From: Campylobacter concisus
GTDB taxonomy: Bacteria > Campylobacterota > Campylobacteria > Campylobacterales > Campylobacteraceae
Direction: 5' to 3'
Assembly (NCBI RefSeq): GCF_003049735.1
Contig: NZ_PIRM01000003.1
Coordinates: 62,001 to 126,000, forward strand
Length of the DNA: 64,000 nt
In this document: one piece after another, positions 17,415 to 26,104 of the stretch
How positions within the stretch are numbered: the first letter of the stretch is position 1
How the letters are laid out: each line of letters opens with the position of its first letter
Notes under the pieces: generated by a model
The model's input: the letters and a program-made list of their open reading frames with translations, nothing else
Databases searched by the model: none
What the model was told of the DNA's origin: nothing
Position numbers and translations under genes: made by a program

Positions 17415-18353
17415 TTGTTTAGAGCCATTTTAAAAACAGCGATCTCAAGCCTTGGGTTGCTGTTTTTCATCTCATTTTTTCTATTTTTGCTCATATACTT
17501 TTTGCCAGGCAATGTCACTGACGCGATGTTTTCGAGGAGTGAGGCGGTAAATTTAGCCATAAAAGAGCAAATTTTAGAAAATTTGGGGCTAAAAGATGGC
17601 TTTTTTGTGCAGTATTTTAGATGGCTGGCTCACTTTGTGACGGGGGATTTTGGCACTAGCTTTGTAAGCGGGGCAAGTGTGTCGCTGCTCATTAAAGAGC
17701 GGCTTTTAAACTCACTCATTTTATTTTTTGCTTCGTTTTTTTTGATAGTTTTTTTATCATTTTTCTTGGGGCTTTTAAGCGCCATTTATAAGAATAAATT
17801 TGCCGACATCTTTATAAATTTTAGCTCGTTTTTGCTAGCTTCACTACCGCATTTTTACGTAGCGCTTGTGCTAATAGCGATCTTTAGCGTCTATCTAAAT
17901 TTGCTACCAAGCTCTGGCGCAAACGAGCTAGGATATAGCGGGGTGGGAGCTAAATTTATCATCTTGCCAACGCTTGCTATTATCTTGCCACACCTTGGTG
18001 CAAACGTGAAATTTGTGCGTGACAGGCTAAATCAAAGCCTAAACGCTGACTTTATCCAGACGGCTCACGCTAGAGGCTTGGGGTGGGGCAAAATTTATCT
18101 CTTTGCCATAAAGCACGCAAGCACCGACATAGTCTATTATTTCGCAACCCTTGTGGCTGGCGTTTTTGCTGGCTCATACGTGATTGAGAGCATTTTTTCA
18201 TTTCCGGGCATAGGCAAGCTTAGCCTTGATGCAGTCATCGCCAAAGACTATCCAGTCGCACTTGCGACCATTTCGCTAACGGCTGTTTTTGTCGTTTTTG
18301 CAAATTTACTAGCAAAAATTTTCGCTATCTTGGCAGATAAGAGAAATTTATGA
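17415..18353 (+). CDS. nikY: ABC importer permease, NikB/DppB type
   Basis: Inner-membrane permease of the peptide/nickel importer, 312 residues with about six transmembrane segments. The EAA-type cytoplasmic loop (RLNQSLNADFIQTAHARGLGWGKIYLFAIKH) contacts the ATPases. The start is TTG: the frame has a stop 13 bases upstream and no ATG before the first membrane segment. The end overlaps the next gene by ATGA. Second gene of the operon. Confidence 0.85.
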   Translation: MFRAILKTAISSLGLLFFISFFLFLLIYFLPGNVTDAMFSRSEAVNLAIKEQILENLGLKDGFFVQYFRWLAHFVTGDFGTSFVSGASVSLLIKERLLNSLILFFASFFLIVFLSFFLGLLSAIYKNKFADIFINFSSFLLASLPHFYVALVLIAIFSVYLNLLPSSGANELGYSGVGAKFIILPTLAIILPHLGANVKFVRDRLNQSLNADFIQTAHARGLGWGKIYLFAIKHASTDIVYYFATLVAGVFAGSYVIESIFSFPGIGKLSLDAVIAKDYPVALATISLTAVFVVFANLLAKIFAILADKRNL

Positions 18354-19150
18354 GAAAAGTCATATTTTTCCTAGCCTGTTTTGTCTTTTTGTCACTTGTC
18401 ATATTTGCCTTTGTGACGCCGTTTTTTTCTAAATTTGAGCCAAATTTCACTAACTTTATGGCGGTAAATTTAGCCCCAAGTAGCGAGCACATCTTTGGCA
18501 CTGACATCCTAGGCAGGGACAATCTCATAAGAGTTGCCTGCGCGCTTAAAAACTCGCTTCTTGTCTTGCTTTTAGCTGGCTTTTTAACGACGCTTTTTTC
18601 ACTCATCTACGCATATTTTGGCACGAGTAAGAGCAGAGCTTGCGAGAGCCTTTTTGATAAGGGGCTTGATGCCTTCTTAAGCATACCAAACATCGTTTTT
18701 ATCATGCTTTTTAGCTCATTTAGTAGTGGAGATCTACTTATCACCTCTTTTATCATCGCCATTTGCTCGTTTATGCAGGGCGCAAAAGTTTTTATGCAAA
18801 ATTTTAGACTTAATAAAAAGTGCGACTACGCCGAGCAGGCCGTGATAAATGGGGCTAGTAAATTTAGCCTTATCTGCTTTGAAATTTTGCCAAATTTAAA
18901 GCATCTAATAGTTAGTATCTTTGGCATAAACGCGATAAACGCGGTCGTCATGGAGGCTACGCTTGGCTTTTTTGGCGTGGGTAGCGATGCAAATAAAATA
19001 AGCCTTGGCATCATGCTAAATGAGAGTAAAGAGGCGCTTTTTCTTGGCTCTTGGTGGATGGTGCTTTTCCCTGGCGTGACGCTATTTTTGCTCATCCTCG
19101 CAACCTCGATCATCACGTCAAATTCAAAAAATGGCAATATAAAAATATGA
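18350..19150 (+). CDS. nikX: ABC importer permease, NikC/DppC type
   Basis: Second permease, 266 residues, with the DppC-type N-terminal periplasmic segment PSSEHIFGTDILGRDNL (the Gly-Thr-Asp-Xaa-Leu-Gly-Arg-Asp motif is diagnostic) and five to six transmembrane segments. The EAA-like loop is at about residues 155-180 (CDYAEQAVINGASKFSLI). It overlaps both neighbours by ATGA junctions, so translation of the whole operon is coupled. Confidence 0.85.
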   Translation: MRKVIFFLACFVFLSLVIFAFVTPFFSKFEPNFTNFMAVNLAPSSEHIFGTDILGRDNLIRVACALKNSLLVLLLAGFLTTLFSLIYAYFGTSKSRACESLFDKGLDAFLSIPNIVFIMLFSSFSSGDLLITSFIIAICSFMQGAKVFMQNFRLNKKCDYAEQAVINGASKFSLICFEILPNLKHLIVSIFGINAINAVVMEATLGFFGVGSDANKISLGIMLNESKEALFLGSWWMVLFPGVTLFLLILATSIITSNSKNGNIKI

Positions 19151-19827
19151 TAGATATTAAAAATTTAAACGTTTTTTATAAGGATAAGAAACTTTTGCGT
19201 GAGCTTGATTTTGGCATGAGCGAGGGTAAATTTATAGGTATCACGGGTGCAAGCGGCAGTGGCAAATCGCTCTTTGCAAAGAGCTTAATAAGGCTTTTTG
19301 ATGATGATTTTAGAGTGAGGGCAGATAAATTTAGCATTTATAAAAAAGATATCTTAAAACTTAGCCAAAATGAGCTAAAAGAGCACAGAAGAAAGGTTGC
19401 TGCGCTCGTTTTTCAAAACTCCGTTGCTAGCCTTCATCCGCTCTTAAACGTAGGTGATCACTTTAACGCATATCTTGGCGGTGATAATAAAACAAATAAA
19501 GAGCTTGCATTTGCTTATTTTAGGGAGTTTGGGCTGGGTAATGCAAATCTCATCTGGCACAAATACTCATACGAGCTAAGTGGCGGCGAGGCGAGCCGCG
19601 TACAGATCGCTCTTGCACTTTGCCTGAGGCCAAAAATTTTAGTCTGCGACGAGATAACAAGCGGGCTTGATAGCATTAGCGGTAGCCACGTGGCGGGCAT
19701 CTTGGAGAGTTTAAAGGGCAAGATGAGCGTCATCTTTATCTCGCACGATGAGGCGCTGACAAGCTATCTTAGTGATGAAATTTGGCAGATGAGAGATGGG
19801 CGGCTAAATTTAAAGGAAAATGCGTGA
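19147..19827 (+). CDS. nikW: ABC importer ATPase, NikD/DppD type
   Basis: First ATPase, 226 residues. The start ATG at 19147 overlaps the permease stop (ATGA); a longer upstream frame is an artefact inside the permease gene. Walker A GASGSGKS at residues 34-41, Q-loop VFQNSVASLHP, signature LSGGEASRVQIA, Walker B ILVCDEIT, and switch histidine in FISHDEA. It is shorter than E. coli DppD, lacking most of the C-terminal oligopeptide-binding extension, as in NikD. Confidence 0.88.
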   Translation: MIDIKNLNVFYKDKKLLRELDFGMSEGKFIGITGASGSGKSLFAKSLIRLFDDDFRVRADKFSIYKKDILKLSQNELKEHRRKVAALVFQNSVASLHPLLNVGDHFNAYLGGDNKTNKELAFAYFREFGLGNANLIWHKYSYELSGGEASRVQIALALCLRPKILVCDEITSGLDSISGSHVAGILESLKGKMSVIFISHDEALTSYLSDEIWQMRDGRLNLKENA

Positions 19828-20573
19828 AAATAAGGCTTGAAAACGTCTCAAAAAGTTTAAGTTTTAAGGAGCATTTTAACGCTAGAGCTGAAGTGCTGCA
19901 CCTTTTAGAGGGGATAAGTTGCGAGCTTGATGATGGCGAAAATTTAGCCATTTTGGGGCAAAGCGGTAGTGGCAAAAGCACGCTTGCAAAGCTCATATCA
20001 TTTAGTGAGCCAAAAAGTGGGGGCAAAATTTACATAAACGATGAGGAGATCACGGATAAAAATGAGCTCAAAAAAGATATCAGGTATATCTTGCAAAATC
20101 AAAAGCAAGCCCTAAATCCAGCGCTAAAAGTAAAAACAGCCATCGCTCACGTGAGATCATACCTTAAGCTTAGCTTTAGCGAAAATGAGCTCAAAGAGCT
20201 TCTAGCAAATTTAAATTTAAAAGATGAAATTTTAGATAAATATCCATCTCAGCTAAGTGGCGGTGAGGCTACAAGGGTCGGGATATTGCTGGCACTACTC
20301 TCAAAACCAAAAGTCTTAATCTGCGATGAGATAACAAGCGGGCTTGATAATGAAACAAAGCAAAAGATCATAAATTTGCTTTTAAGCTTAGATGAAAAGA
20401 TCAGCATTATTTTTATCACGCACGATATTTTAAGTGCGATGAAGATAGCGCAAAAGGTGCTAATCATCGAATCCGGCAAGCAAGTGGCTTTTGGTAAATT
20501 TGATGATCTTGCAAGCCAAAATGTCCTTAAAAAATACCTCGATGCAGCTAAATTTTATGATGACAAACTTTGA
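19824..20573 (+). CDS. nikV: ABC importer ATPase, NikE/DppF type
   Basis: Second ATPase, 249 residues. It starts with GTG at 19824 overlapping the previous stop (GTGA), with AAAGGAAAA upstream; a longer frame from 19782 would run inside the previous gene. Walker A GQSGSGKS, signature LSGGEATRVGIL, Walker B VLICDEITSGLD and switch His in FITHD are all present. It pairs with the preceding ATPase as a heterodimer. Last gene of the operon; queH follows with its own -10 box. Confidence 0.88.
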   Translation: MKIRLENVSKSLSFKEHFNARAEVLHLLEGISCELDDGENLAILGQSGSGKSTLAKLISFSEPKSGGKIYINDEEITDKNELKKDIRYILQNQKQALNPALKVKTAIAHVRSYLKLSFSENELKELLANLNLKDEILDKYPSQLSGGEATRVGILLALLSKPKVLICDEITSGLDNETKQKIINLLLSLDEKISIIFITHDILSAMKIAQKVLIIESGKQVAFGKFDDLASQNVLKKYLDAAKFYDDKL

Positions 20574-20579
20574 TATAAT
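20574..20579 (+). promoter_or_regulatory. Predicted -10 box for queH
   Basis: A perfect TATAAT preceded by TTTGA starts one base after the end of the ATPase gene and 21 bases before the queH TTG start, so queH can be transcribed on its own with a very short leader. Confidence 0.55.
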
Positions 20580-20599
20580 GCAAGCAAAAAAGGTCAAAT

Positions 20600-21673
20600 T
20601 TGCTAGTTCATATCTGCTGCTCGGTCGATAGCCACTACTTTTTACAGCGCCTACGAAAAGACTATCCAAATGAACGAATAGTAGGCTATTTTTATGATCC
20701 AAACATACATCCATATAGCGAATTTTTACTGCGTTTTGAGGACGTGAAGCGAAGCTGCGAGAAGCTAGGCATCAAGCTTTTATGCGGCGAATACGACTAT
20801 GAGGCGTGGCTTGGTGGCACAAAGGGGCTTGAAGACGAGCCAGAAAAGGGTAAAAGGTGCGAGTACTGCTTTGATTTTCGTATGAAAGACTCCGCTAAAA
20901 AGGCACTTGAGCTAGGACTTGGTAAGATCACGACGACACTTTTGATGAGCCCAAAAAAGGACTTTTCTCAGCTTAAAAAGGCGCTTGATGAGGCAGTGGC
21001 TGGCTCAAATTTAGAGGCGGTTGCGGTTGATTATAGAAAAAATGGCGGCACAAGCGAGCAGTTCATCCTAGCTAAAAAAGATAAGCTCTATCACCAAAAT
21101 TACTGCGGCTGCGTCTTTGCACTAAAAAAACAGCGCGACTCGCAAAATTTGCCCCAAAGTGAGCTAACGAGCGAGCTACACGCAAGGGCGCTTTATGGCA
21201 GCATAGAAGCTAGGCTTGAGCTTTATAAAAAGGTGCGCGAGTGCGAGGCGAGAGGTGAGAAATTTCACCTTTTTAGAAGGCGATTTTTAAACTACAGGCT
21301 TTTACGCGCTAGTGTGAAATTTCAAAACGCTGTGATACCAAGCTACTTTGTGCTCTACTCTGGCTTTAAAAGAGAAAATTTGAAGCTAAATGTAGAAAAT
21401 TCCTGCGAAATGGACGATGAGCTAAAAGAGGGCGCGATATTTATGAGCATAGAGCGCTTTAATAAATTTACAAACAGCAAATTTAAAAGCGTTGATGAGC
21501 TTTGCAAAAGGCCGCTTGAGCTTGATGATGAGCTAAAATTTCGCCGTGAGATAAGCGGGGAGTTTTCGCAAAATCCTATCATCATCTTAGACGAGGTCAA
21601 AAAGGGTAGCTACGAAATTTACGCAAAGGCTGTTTTTTACAACGATAGCGAAGAAATTTTGGTTTTAGACTAA
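20600..21673 (+). CDS. queH: Epoxyqueuosine reductase QueH with C-terminal extension
   Basis: Reduces epoxyqueuosine to queuosine in the tRNA wobble base, the iron-sulfur alternative to QueG. 357 residues from a TTG start with AAAAAGG upstream. The QueH (DUF208) core occupies about residues 1-190 with cysteine motifs at the start (HICCSVDSH), CEYCFDFR in the middle and YCGCVFAL near residue 175, matching the cluster and metal ligands of the family. The following about 165 residues form an extension absent from the short QueH proteins; it has no motif I know. Confidence 0.85.
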   Translation: MLVHICCSVDSHYFLQRLRKDYPNERIVGYFYDPNIHPYSEFLLRFEDVKRSCEKLGIKLLCGEYDYEAWLGGTKGLEDEPEKGKRCEYCFDFRMKDSAKKALELGLGKITTTLLMSPKKDFSQLKKALDEAVAGSNLEAVAVDYRKNGGTSEQFILAKKDKLYHQNYCGCVFALKKQRDSQNLPQSELTSELHARALYGSIEARLELYKKVRECEARGEKFHLFRRRFLNYRLLRASVKFQNAVIPSYFVLYSGFKRENLKLNVENSCEMDDELKEGAIFMSIERFNKFTNSKFKSVDELCKRPLELDDELKFRREISGEFSQNPIIILDEVKKGSYEIYAKAVFYNDSEEILVLD

Positions 21674-21786
21674 AAGGTAAGTTTATAAAATTTATCTTAA
21701 AGCAGTGAATTAAATTTTTGCCACATAAGGCGAAATTTAGAGATTTTTAAAAGAGGCTAATAATTTTTTTCTTAGTATAAATTTGT

Positions 21787-21792
21787 TACAAT
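21787..21792 (+). promoter_or_regulatory. Predicted -10 box for the fabZ-lpxA-clpX group
   Basis: TACAAT in the context TTTGTTACAATCGCC, 31 bases before the fabZ GTG start. Fits the Campylobacter sigma-70 pattern with a TTTG just before the box. Confidence 0.5.
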
Positions 21793-21823
21793 CGCCACAA
21801 ATTTACATTACTAAGGCTAAAAC

Positions 21824-22270
21824 GTGATAGACGTCGTAGAAATTCAAAAAATTCTTCCACATAGATTCCCATTTTTACTTATAGATAGAGTTGTCGAGCT
21901 AGAGCCAGCTAAGAATATCGTAGCTTACAAAAATGTAACCATTGGCGAGCCGATATTTCAGGGGCATTTCCCAGGTCACCCGATCTATCCTGGCGTGATG
22001 ATAATCGAAGGTATGGCGCAAGCTGGCGGTGTGCTAGCGTTTAAGAGCATGAGTGATGAGCATCAAGCTGGTATCGAGAATAAAGTAGTCTATTTTATGA
22101 GCATAGACGGAGCAAAATTTCGCCATCCGGTCCGTCCTGGAGATAGACTAGAGTATAGATTAAATGTGCTAAAGCACAAAGGAAATATCTGGGTGCTTGA
22201 AGGCAAAGCATACGTAGATGACGCACTTTGCGCTGAGGCTGAACTAAAAGCGATGATAGTCGATAAATAG
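21824..22270 (+). CDS. fabZ: 3-hydroxyacyl-ACP dehydratase
   Basis: Dehydrates beta-hydroxyacyl-ACP in fatty acid elongation and so competes with lipid A synthesis for substrate. 148 residues, hot-dog fold. The catalytic pair is H48 ([11 protein letters not shown]) and E62 ([10 protein letters not shown]), with the 14-residue spacing of the family. The start is GTG; the N-terminus [17 protein letters not shown] is canonical, which fixes the start. First gene of fabZ-lpxA-clpX-mreB-mreC-carB, an order I remember from C. jejuni. Confidence 0.96.
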   Translation: MIDVVEIQKILPHRFPFLLIDRVVELEPAKNIVAYKNVTIGEPIFQGHFPGHPIYPGVMIIEGMAQAGGVLAFKSMSDEHQAGIENKVVYFMSIDGAKFRHPVRPGDRLEYRLNVLKHKGNIWVLEGKAYVDDALCAEAELKAMIVDK

Positions 22271-22291
22271 GCTTTAAGAAAAAGAGAGACA

Positions 22292-23080
22292 ATGAAAAAT
22301 ATCCACCAAACAGCCGTTATAGAAGATGGAGCGATCATTGGAGATGACGCAAATATCGAGGCTTATGCATTTGTAAGTAAAGATGCGGTCCTTGGCAACA
22401 ACGTCACGATAAAACAAGGCGCAAGGGTGATTGGCAAGACGAGGATCGGCGATAACTCTCGTGTATTTAGCTACGCGATCGTGGGCGATATCCCGCAAGA
22501 TATCAGCTATAAAGATGAGACTGATACTGGCGTTATTATCGGCGAACACGCAACTATACGTGAGTTTTGCACGATAAACTCAGGCACGCACAAAGGCGAT
22601 GGCATAACAAGGATCGGTGATAATGCCTTTATCATGGCCTACTCTCACATCGCACATGATTGCATCATTGGTAATAACGTCATTTTGGCAAATAACGCAA
22701 CACTAGCAGGCCACGTCGAGCTTGGTGATTATGCTGTTGTTGGCGGTCTTACGCCAATTCATCAGTTTGTTAGAGTGGGTGAGAGCTGCATGATCGCAGG
22801 GGCTAGTGCGCTAAGCCAAGATGTAGTGCCATTTTGCCTAGCTGAGGGCAACAGAGCCTATATAAGAAGCTTAAATTTAGTTGGCATTAGACGTAGATTT
22901 GATAAAGAGCAAGTTGAGGAGCTAGTTCGCGCTTATAAATTTTTGTTTAATCAAGGCATTAACCTAAAAGATCAAGCAAACGAGCTAATCGCAAAAACCA
23001 GCGATGAAAATGTTAAAAAAATGTGTAAATTTATATTAGAAACGACAAGAGGAATTCCGCTTGCAAAAGGAAGAGATTAA
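22292..23080 (+). CDS. lpxA: UDP-N-acetylglucosamine acyltransferase
   Basis: First step of lipid A synthesis: moves a hydroxyacyl chain from ACP to UDP-GlcNAc. 262 residues with the left-handed beta-helix hexapeptide repeats ([34 protein letters not shown]) and the catalytic histidine region [15 protein letters not shown] near residue 120. The C-terminal helical domain ([20 protein letters not shown]) is complete. The stop overlaps the clpX ATG (TAATG). Confidence 0.96.
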   Translation: MKNIHQTAVIEDGAIIGDDANIEAYAFVSKDAVLGNNVTIKQGARVIGKTRIGDNSRVFSYAIVGDIPQDISYKDETDTGVIIGEHATIREFCTINSGTHKGDGITRIGDNAFIMAYSHIAHDCIIGNNVILANNATLAGHVELGDYAVVGGLTPIHQFVRVGESCMIAGASALSQDVVPFCLAEGNRAYIRSLNLVGIRRRFDKEQVEELVRAYKFLFNQGINLKDQANELIAKTSDENVKKMCKFILETTRGIPLAKGRD

Positions 23081-24312
23081 TGGCTAGAAAGTGTAATTTT
23101 TGTGGAGAGGCTGAGTCTGCTGAGAGAAGATTACTCGCTGATATCGAAGGAAATGCCTATATATGCGAGTACTGCATAGCAGCCGCATACGATATGATAC
23201 ATGGAGATACTAGCGTAGAAGAGAGTAAAAATGACGAAACGATAGAGTATCAAAAGCTCACACCAAAGGAGCTAAAAGCGGTACTTGATAACTATGTGAT
23301 CGGTCAAGATAGAGCTAAAAAGGTCTTTAGCGTCGGCGTATATAACCACTATAAGAGAATTTTTAAACAAAGCGACATTAAAGACGATACTGAAATTTCA
23401 AAATCAAACATCCTGCTTGTTGGCCCAACTGGAAGCGGAAAGACGTTGATGGCTCAGACTTTGGCAAGATTTCTTGATGTACCTATCGCAATTTGTGATG
23501 CCACAAGCCTAACTGAGGCTGGATATGTCGGCGAGGACGTTGAAAATATCCTAACAAGGCTCTTGCAAGCTGCAAATGGTGATGTTAAAAAGGCGGAGCA
23601 AGGCATCGTCTTTGTAGATGAGATCGATAAGATCGCTAGAATGAGTGAAAATAGAAGCATCACAAGAGACGTTTCGGGTGAAGGCGTACAGCAAGCATTA
23701 TTAAAGATCATCGAAGGAAGCGTCGTGAACATCCCACCAAAAGGTGGCAGAAAGCATCCAAACCAAGACTTCATCCAGATAGATACGACAAATATCTTAT
23801 TCGTTTGTGGCGGTGCATTTGACGGACTTCTTGATATTATAGAGAGAAGGGTTGGTAAAAACGTACTTGGATTTAACCAAGAAAAACGTGGTAAAAATGA
23901 AAAAGAAAATTTACTAAGTCTACTTGAGCCAGACGATCTTGTAAGATATGGTCTCATTCCAGAGCTCATTGGTAGACTTCACGTGGTGGCTACTTTGAAT
24001 GAGATAACAAAAGAAGATATGGTTAAAATTTTAACCGAGCCAAAAAATGCGATATTAAAACAATACCAAAAGCTTTGTGCGATTGATGGCGCTACGCTTA
24101 AATTTGATGATGAAGCACTTGAAGAGATAGCAAGTCTGGCCATTGAGCGAAAGACTGGAGCTAGAGGGCTTAGAAGTATAATGGAAGAGCTTATGACAGA
24201 CATAATGTATGAGCTGCCAGAGTTAAAAGAATATGATATTGTTATCTCAAAAGAGACTGTAAAAGATAAGGCAAAGCCAATTTTAATAAAGCACGATAAG
24301 AAAATAGCATAA
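23080..24312 (+). CDS. clpX: ClpXP protease ATPase subunit
   Basis: Hexameric AAA+ unfoldase that delivers proteins to ClpP. 410 residues. The N-terminal zinc-binding domain has CNFCGE at residues 5-10 and CEYC near residue 30. Walker A is GPTGSGKT, followed by the pore loop GYVGEDVEN, Walker [12 protein letters not shown] and sensor region. The ClpP-contact loop reads GFNQEKRG, a departure from the usual IGF that epsilonproteobacterial ClpX may tolerate. Coupled to lpxA; mreB follows after nine bases. Confidence 0.97.
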   Translation: MARKCNFCGEAESAERRLLADIEGNAYICEYCIAAAYDMIHGDTSVEESKNDETIEYQKLTPKELKAVLDNYVIGQDRAKKVFSVGVYNHYKRIFKQSDIKDDTEISKSNILLVGPTGSGKTLMAQTLARFLDVPIAICDATSLTEAGYVGEDVENILTRLLQAANGDVKKAEQGIVFVDEIDKIARMSENRSITRDVSGEGVQQALLKIIEGSVVNIPPKGGRKHPNQDFIQIDTTNILFVCGGAFDGLLDIIERRVGKNVLGFNQEKRGKNEKENLLSLLEPDDLVRYGLIPELIGRLHVVATLNEITKEDMVKILTEPKNAILKQYQKLCAIDGATLKFDDEALEEIASLAIERKTGARGLRSIMEELMTDIMYELPELKEYDIVISKETVKDKAKPILIKHDKKIA

Positions 24313-24321
24313 AGGAAATAG

Positions 24322-25359
24322 ATGTTTTTAGATCAGGTTATAGGTTTTTTCTCAAGTGATATGGGTATAGATCTAGGTACAGCAAATACACTTGTTTTGG
24401 TAAAGGATAAAGGCATAATAATAAACGAGCCTTCTGTTGTTGCAGTAAGGCGTGAGAAATATGGCAAACAAAAAATTTTAGCGGTCGGACATGCTGCAAA
24501 AGAGATGGTAGGAAAAACTCCAGGCGATATCGAGGCGATAAGGCCGATGAGAGATGGCGTAATTGCGGATTTTGATATGACTGAGCGCATGATACGCTAT
24601 TTTATAGAAAAGACTCATAAAAGAAAAAGCTTTTTACGCCCAAGGATCATCATCTCAGTTCCTTATGGACTTACTCAGGTCGAAAGAAAAGCTGTTAGAG
24701 AAAGTGCTTTAAGTGCTGGAGCAAGAGAGGTATTTTTGATCGAAGAGCCTATGGCAGCAGCGATTGGCGCAAATTTACCAGTTCGTGAGCCACAAGGTAA
24801 CCTAGTGGTTGATATCGGTGGTGGTACGACTGAGATAGGCGTTGTCTCGCTTGGCGGACTAGTCATCTCAAAATCAATCCGCACAGCTGGCGATAAGATC
24901 GATATTAGCATTGTTAATTACATAAAAGAGAAATATAACCTACTAATAGGTGAGCGAACTGGCGAGGAGATAAAGATCGCTGTAGGTTCTGCTGTGCAGC
25001 TTGAAAAAGAGCTAAGCGTAGTGGTAAAAGGACGCGACCAAGTAAGTGGTCTTTTAAGTAGAGTCGAGCTAACAAGCGAAGATGTAAGAGAGGCGATGAG
25101 AGAACCGCTAAAAGAGATTGCAGATGCGCTTAAAACCGTGCTTGAGATGATGCCGCCTGATCTTGCTGGTGATATCGTGGAGACTGGTATCGTATTAACT
25201 GGTGGTGGAGCACTTATTAGAGGACTTGATAAATTTTTATCTGATATCGTTAAACTTCCAGTTTTTGTAGCTGACGAGCCACTCCTTGCGGTTGCTAGAG
25301 GAACGGGCAAGGCACTTGAAGAGATTGGGCTTTTACAACAGCTGACAAATGAAGAGTAA
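24322..25359 (+). CDS. mreB: Rod-shape determining actin homologue
   Basis: Bacterial actin that guides lateral cell-wall synthesis. 345 residues. Phosphate loop DMGIDLGTANTLV at residues 13-25, the second phosphate motif VVDIGGGTTEIGV near 168, and the adenosine motif GIVLTGGGALIRG near 290 are all present. AAAGGAAATAG lies before the ATG. Its end overlaps mreC by 11 bases. Confidence 0.98.
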   Translation: MFLDQVIGFFSSDMGIDLGTANTLVLVKDKGIIINEPSVVAVRREKYGKQKILAVGHAAKEMVGKTPGDIEAIRPMRDGVIADFDMTERMIRYFIEKTHKRKSFLRPRIIISVPYGLTQVERKAVRESALSAGAREVFLIEEPMAAAIGANLPVREPQGNLVVDIGGGTTEIGVVSLGGLVISKSIRTAGDKIDISIVNYIKEKYNLLIGERTGEEIKIAVGSAVQLEKELSVVVKGRDQVSGLLSRVELTSEDVREAMREPLKEIADALKTVLEMMPPDLAGDIVETGIVLTGGGALIRGLDKFLSDIVKLPVFVADEPLLAVARGTGKALEEIGLLQQLTNEE

Positions 25360-26104
25360 GATTGTTCTTTTTGTTTTTATAGCATTGCTTGCTACGGCCT
25401 CAGTTTTCAAGGGAGAAATTTTAAGTAATCTTTCTATTGGGTTTAGTAACTATGCTACAAATTCATACGACAATTTTGCTAAAAGCGTGAAAGACTATAT
25501 AAACGAATATTTTAGGCAGGCTAGCGAGATAGAAAAACTAAGAGCGCAAAATGAAGAGCTAGAGCGCTCAGCCACGCTTCTTTCTACTTTTGCGAACGAG
25601 CTAAATCAAATTTTAAAAGATAAAAACTCAACTGCCTATGCCCCAGCTGTAAAGCTAGTAAAAGGGCTTAGCTACGTTCATATCGGGGATTATAATAAAA
25701 TTTGGATAAGCGAGTTTGAAGGATACAACCCAAATAAAATTTACGGGCTTATCTATCAAGGAAATAGTGCTGGCATCGTCATCGCAAAAGATGGCAAGCC
25801 ACTAGCTTACTTGCAAAATGACCCAAAAAGTATATTTGCAGTTTATATAGGAAATGACAAAATTCCAGGCGTTGCGCATGGAAATCAAGGCCAAATAATG
25901 GTGAAATTTATCCCACAATGGCTCAGCCCAAAAGAGGGCGATGAGGTCTTTACGAGCGGGCTTGACGGGATATTTTTTAGTGGGGTGCCAGTAGGGCGCG
26001 TGAGTAAAATTTTAAAAGAGAGCTCCTATCAAAGCGTGATAGTTGAGCCCTATGCGAAGCTAAACATACCAAACTATCTATACGTTGTAACAAAGGAAAA
26101 ATAA
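25349..26104 (+). CDS. mreC: Cell-shape protein MreC
   Basis: Inner-membrane/periplasmic scaffold of the elongation complex. 251 residues: N-terminal transmembrane segment (about residues 4-20), a coiled coil (about 50-75, [19 protein letters not shown]) and the two beta-barrel domains, with [13 protein letters not shown] and [21 protein letters not shown]. Overlaps mreB by 11 bases and its TAA overlaps the carB ATG. No mreD is seen next to it. Confidence 0.9.
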   Translation: MKSKIVLFVFIALLATASVFKGEILSNLSIGFSNYATNSYDNFAKSVKDYINEYFRQASEIEKLRAQNEELERSATLLSTFANELNQILKDKNSTAYAPAVKLVKGLSYVHIGDYNKIWISEFEGYNPNKIYGLIYQGNSAGIVIAKDGKPLAYLQNDPKSIFAVYIGNDKIPGVAHGNQGQIMVKFIPQWLSPKEGDEVFTSGLDGIFFSGVPVGRVSKILKESSYQSVIVEPYAKLNIPNYLYVVTKEK

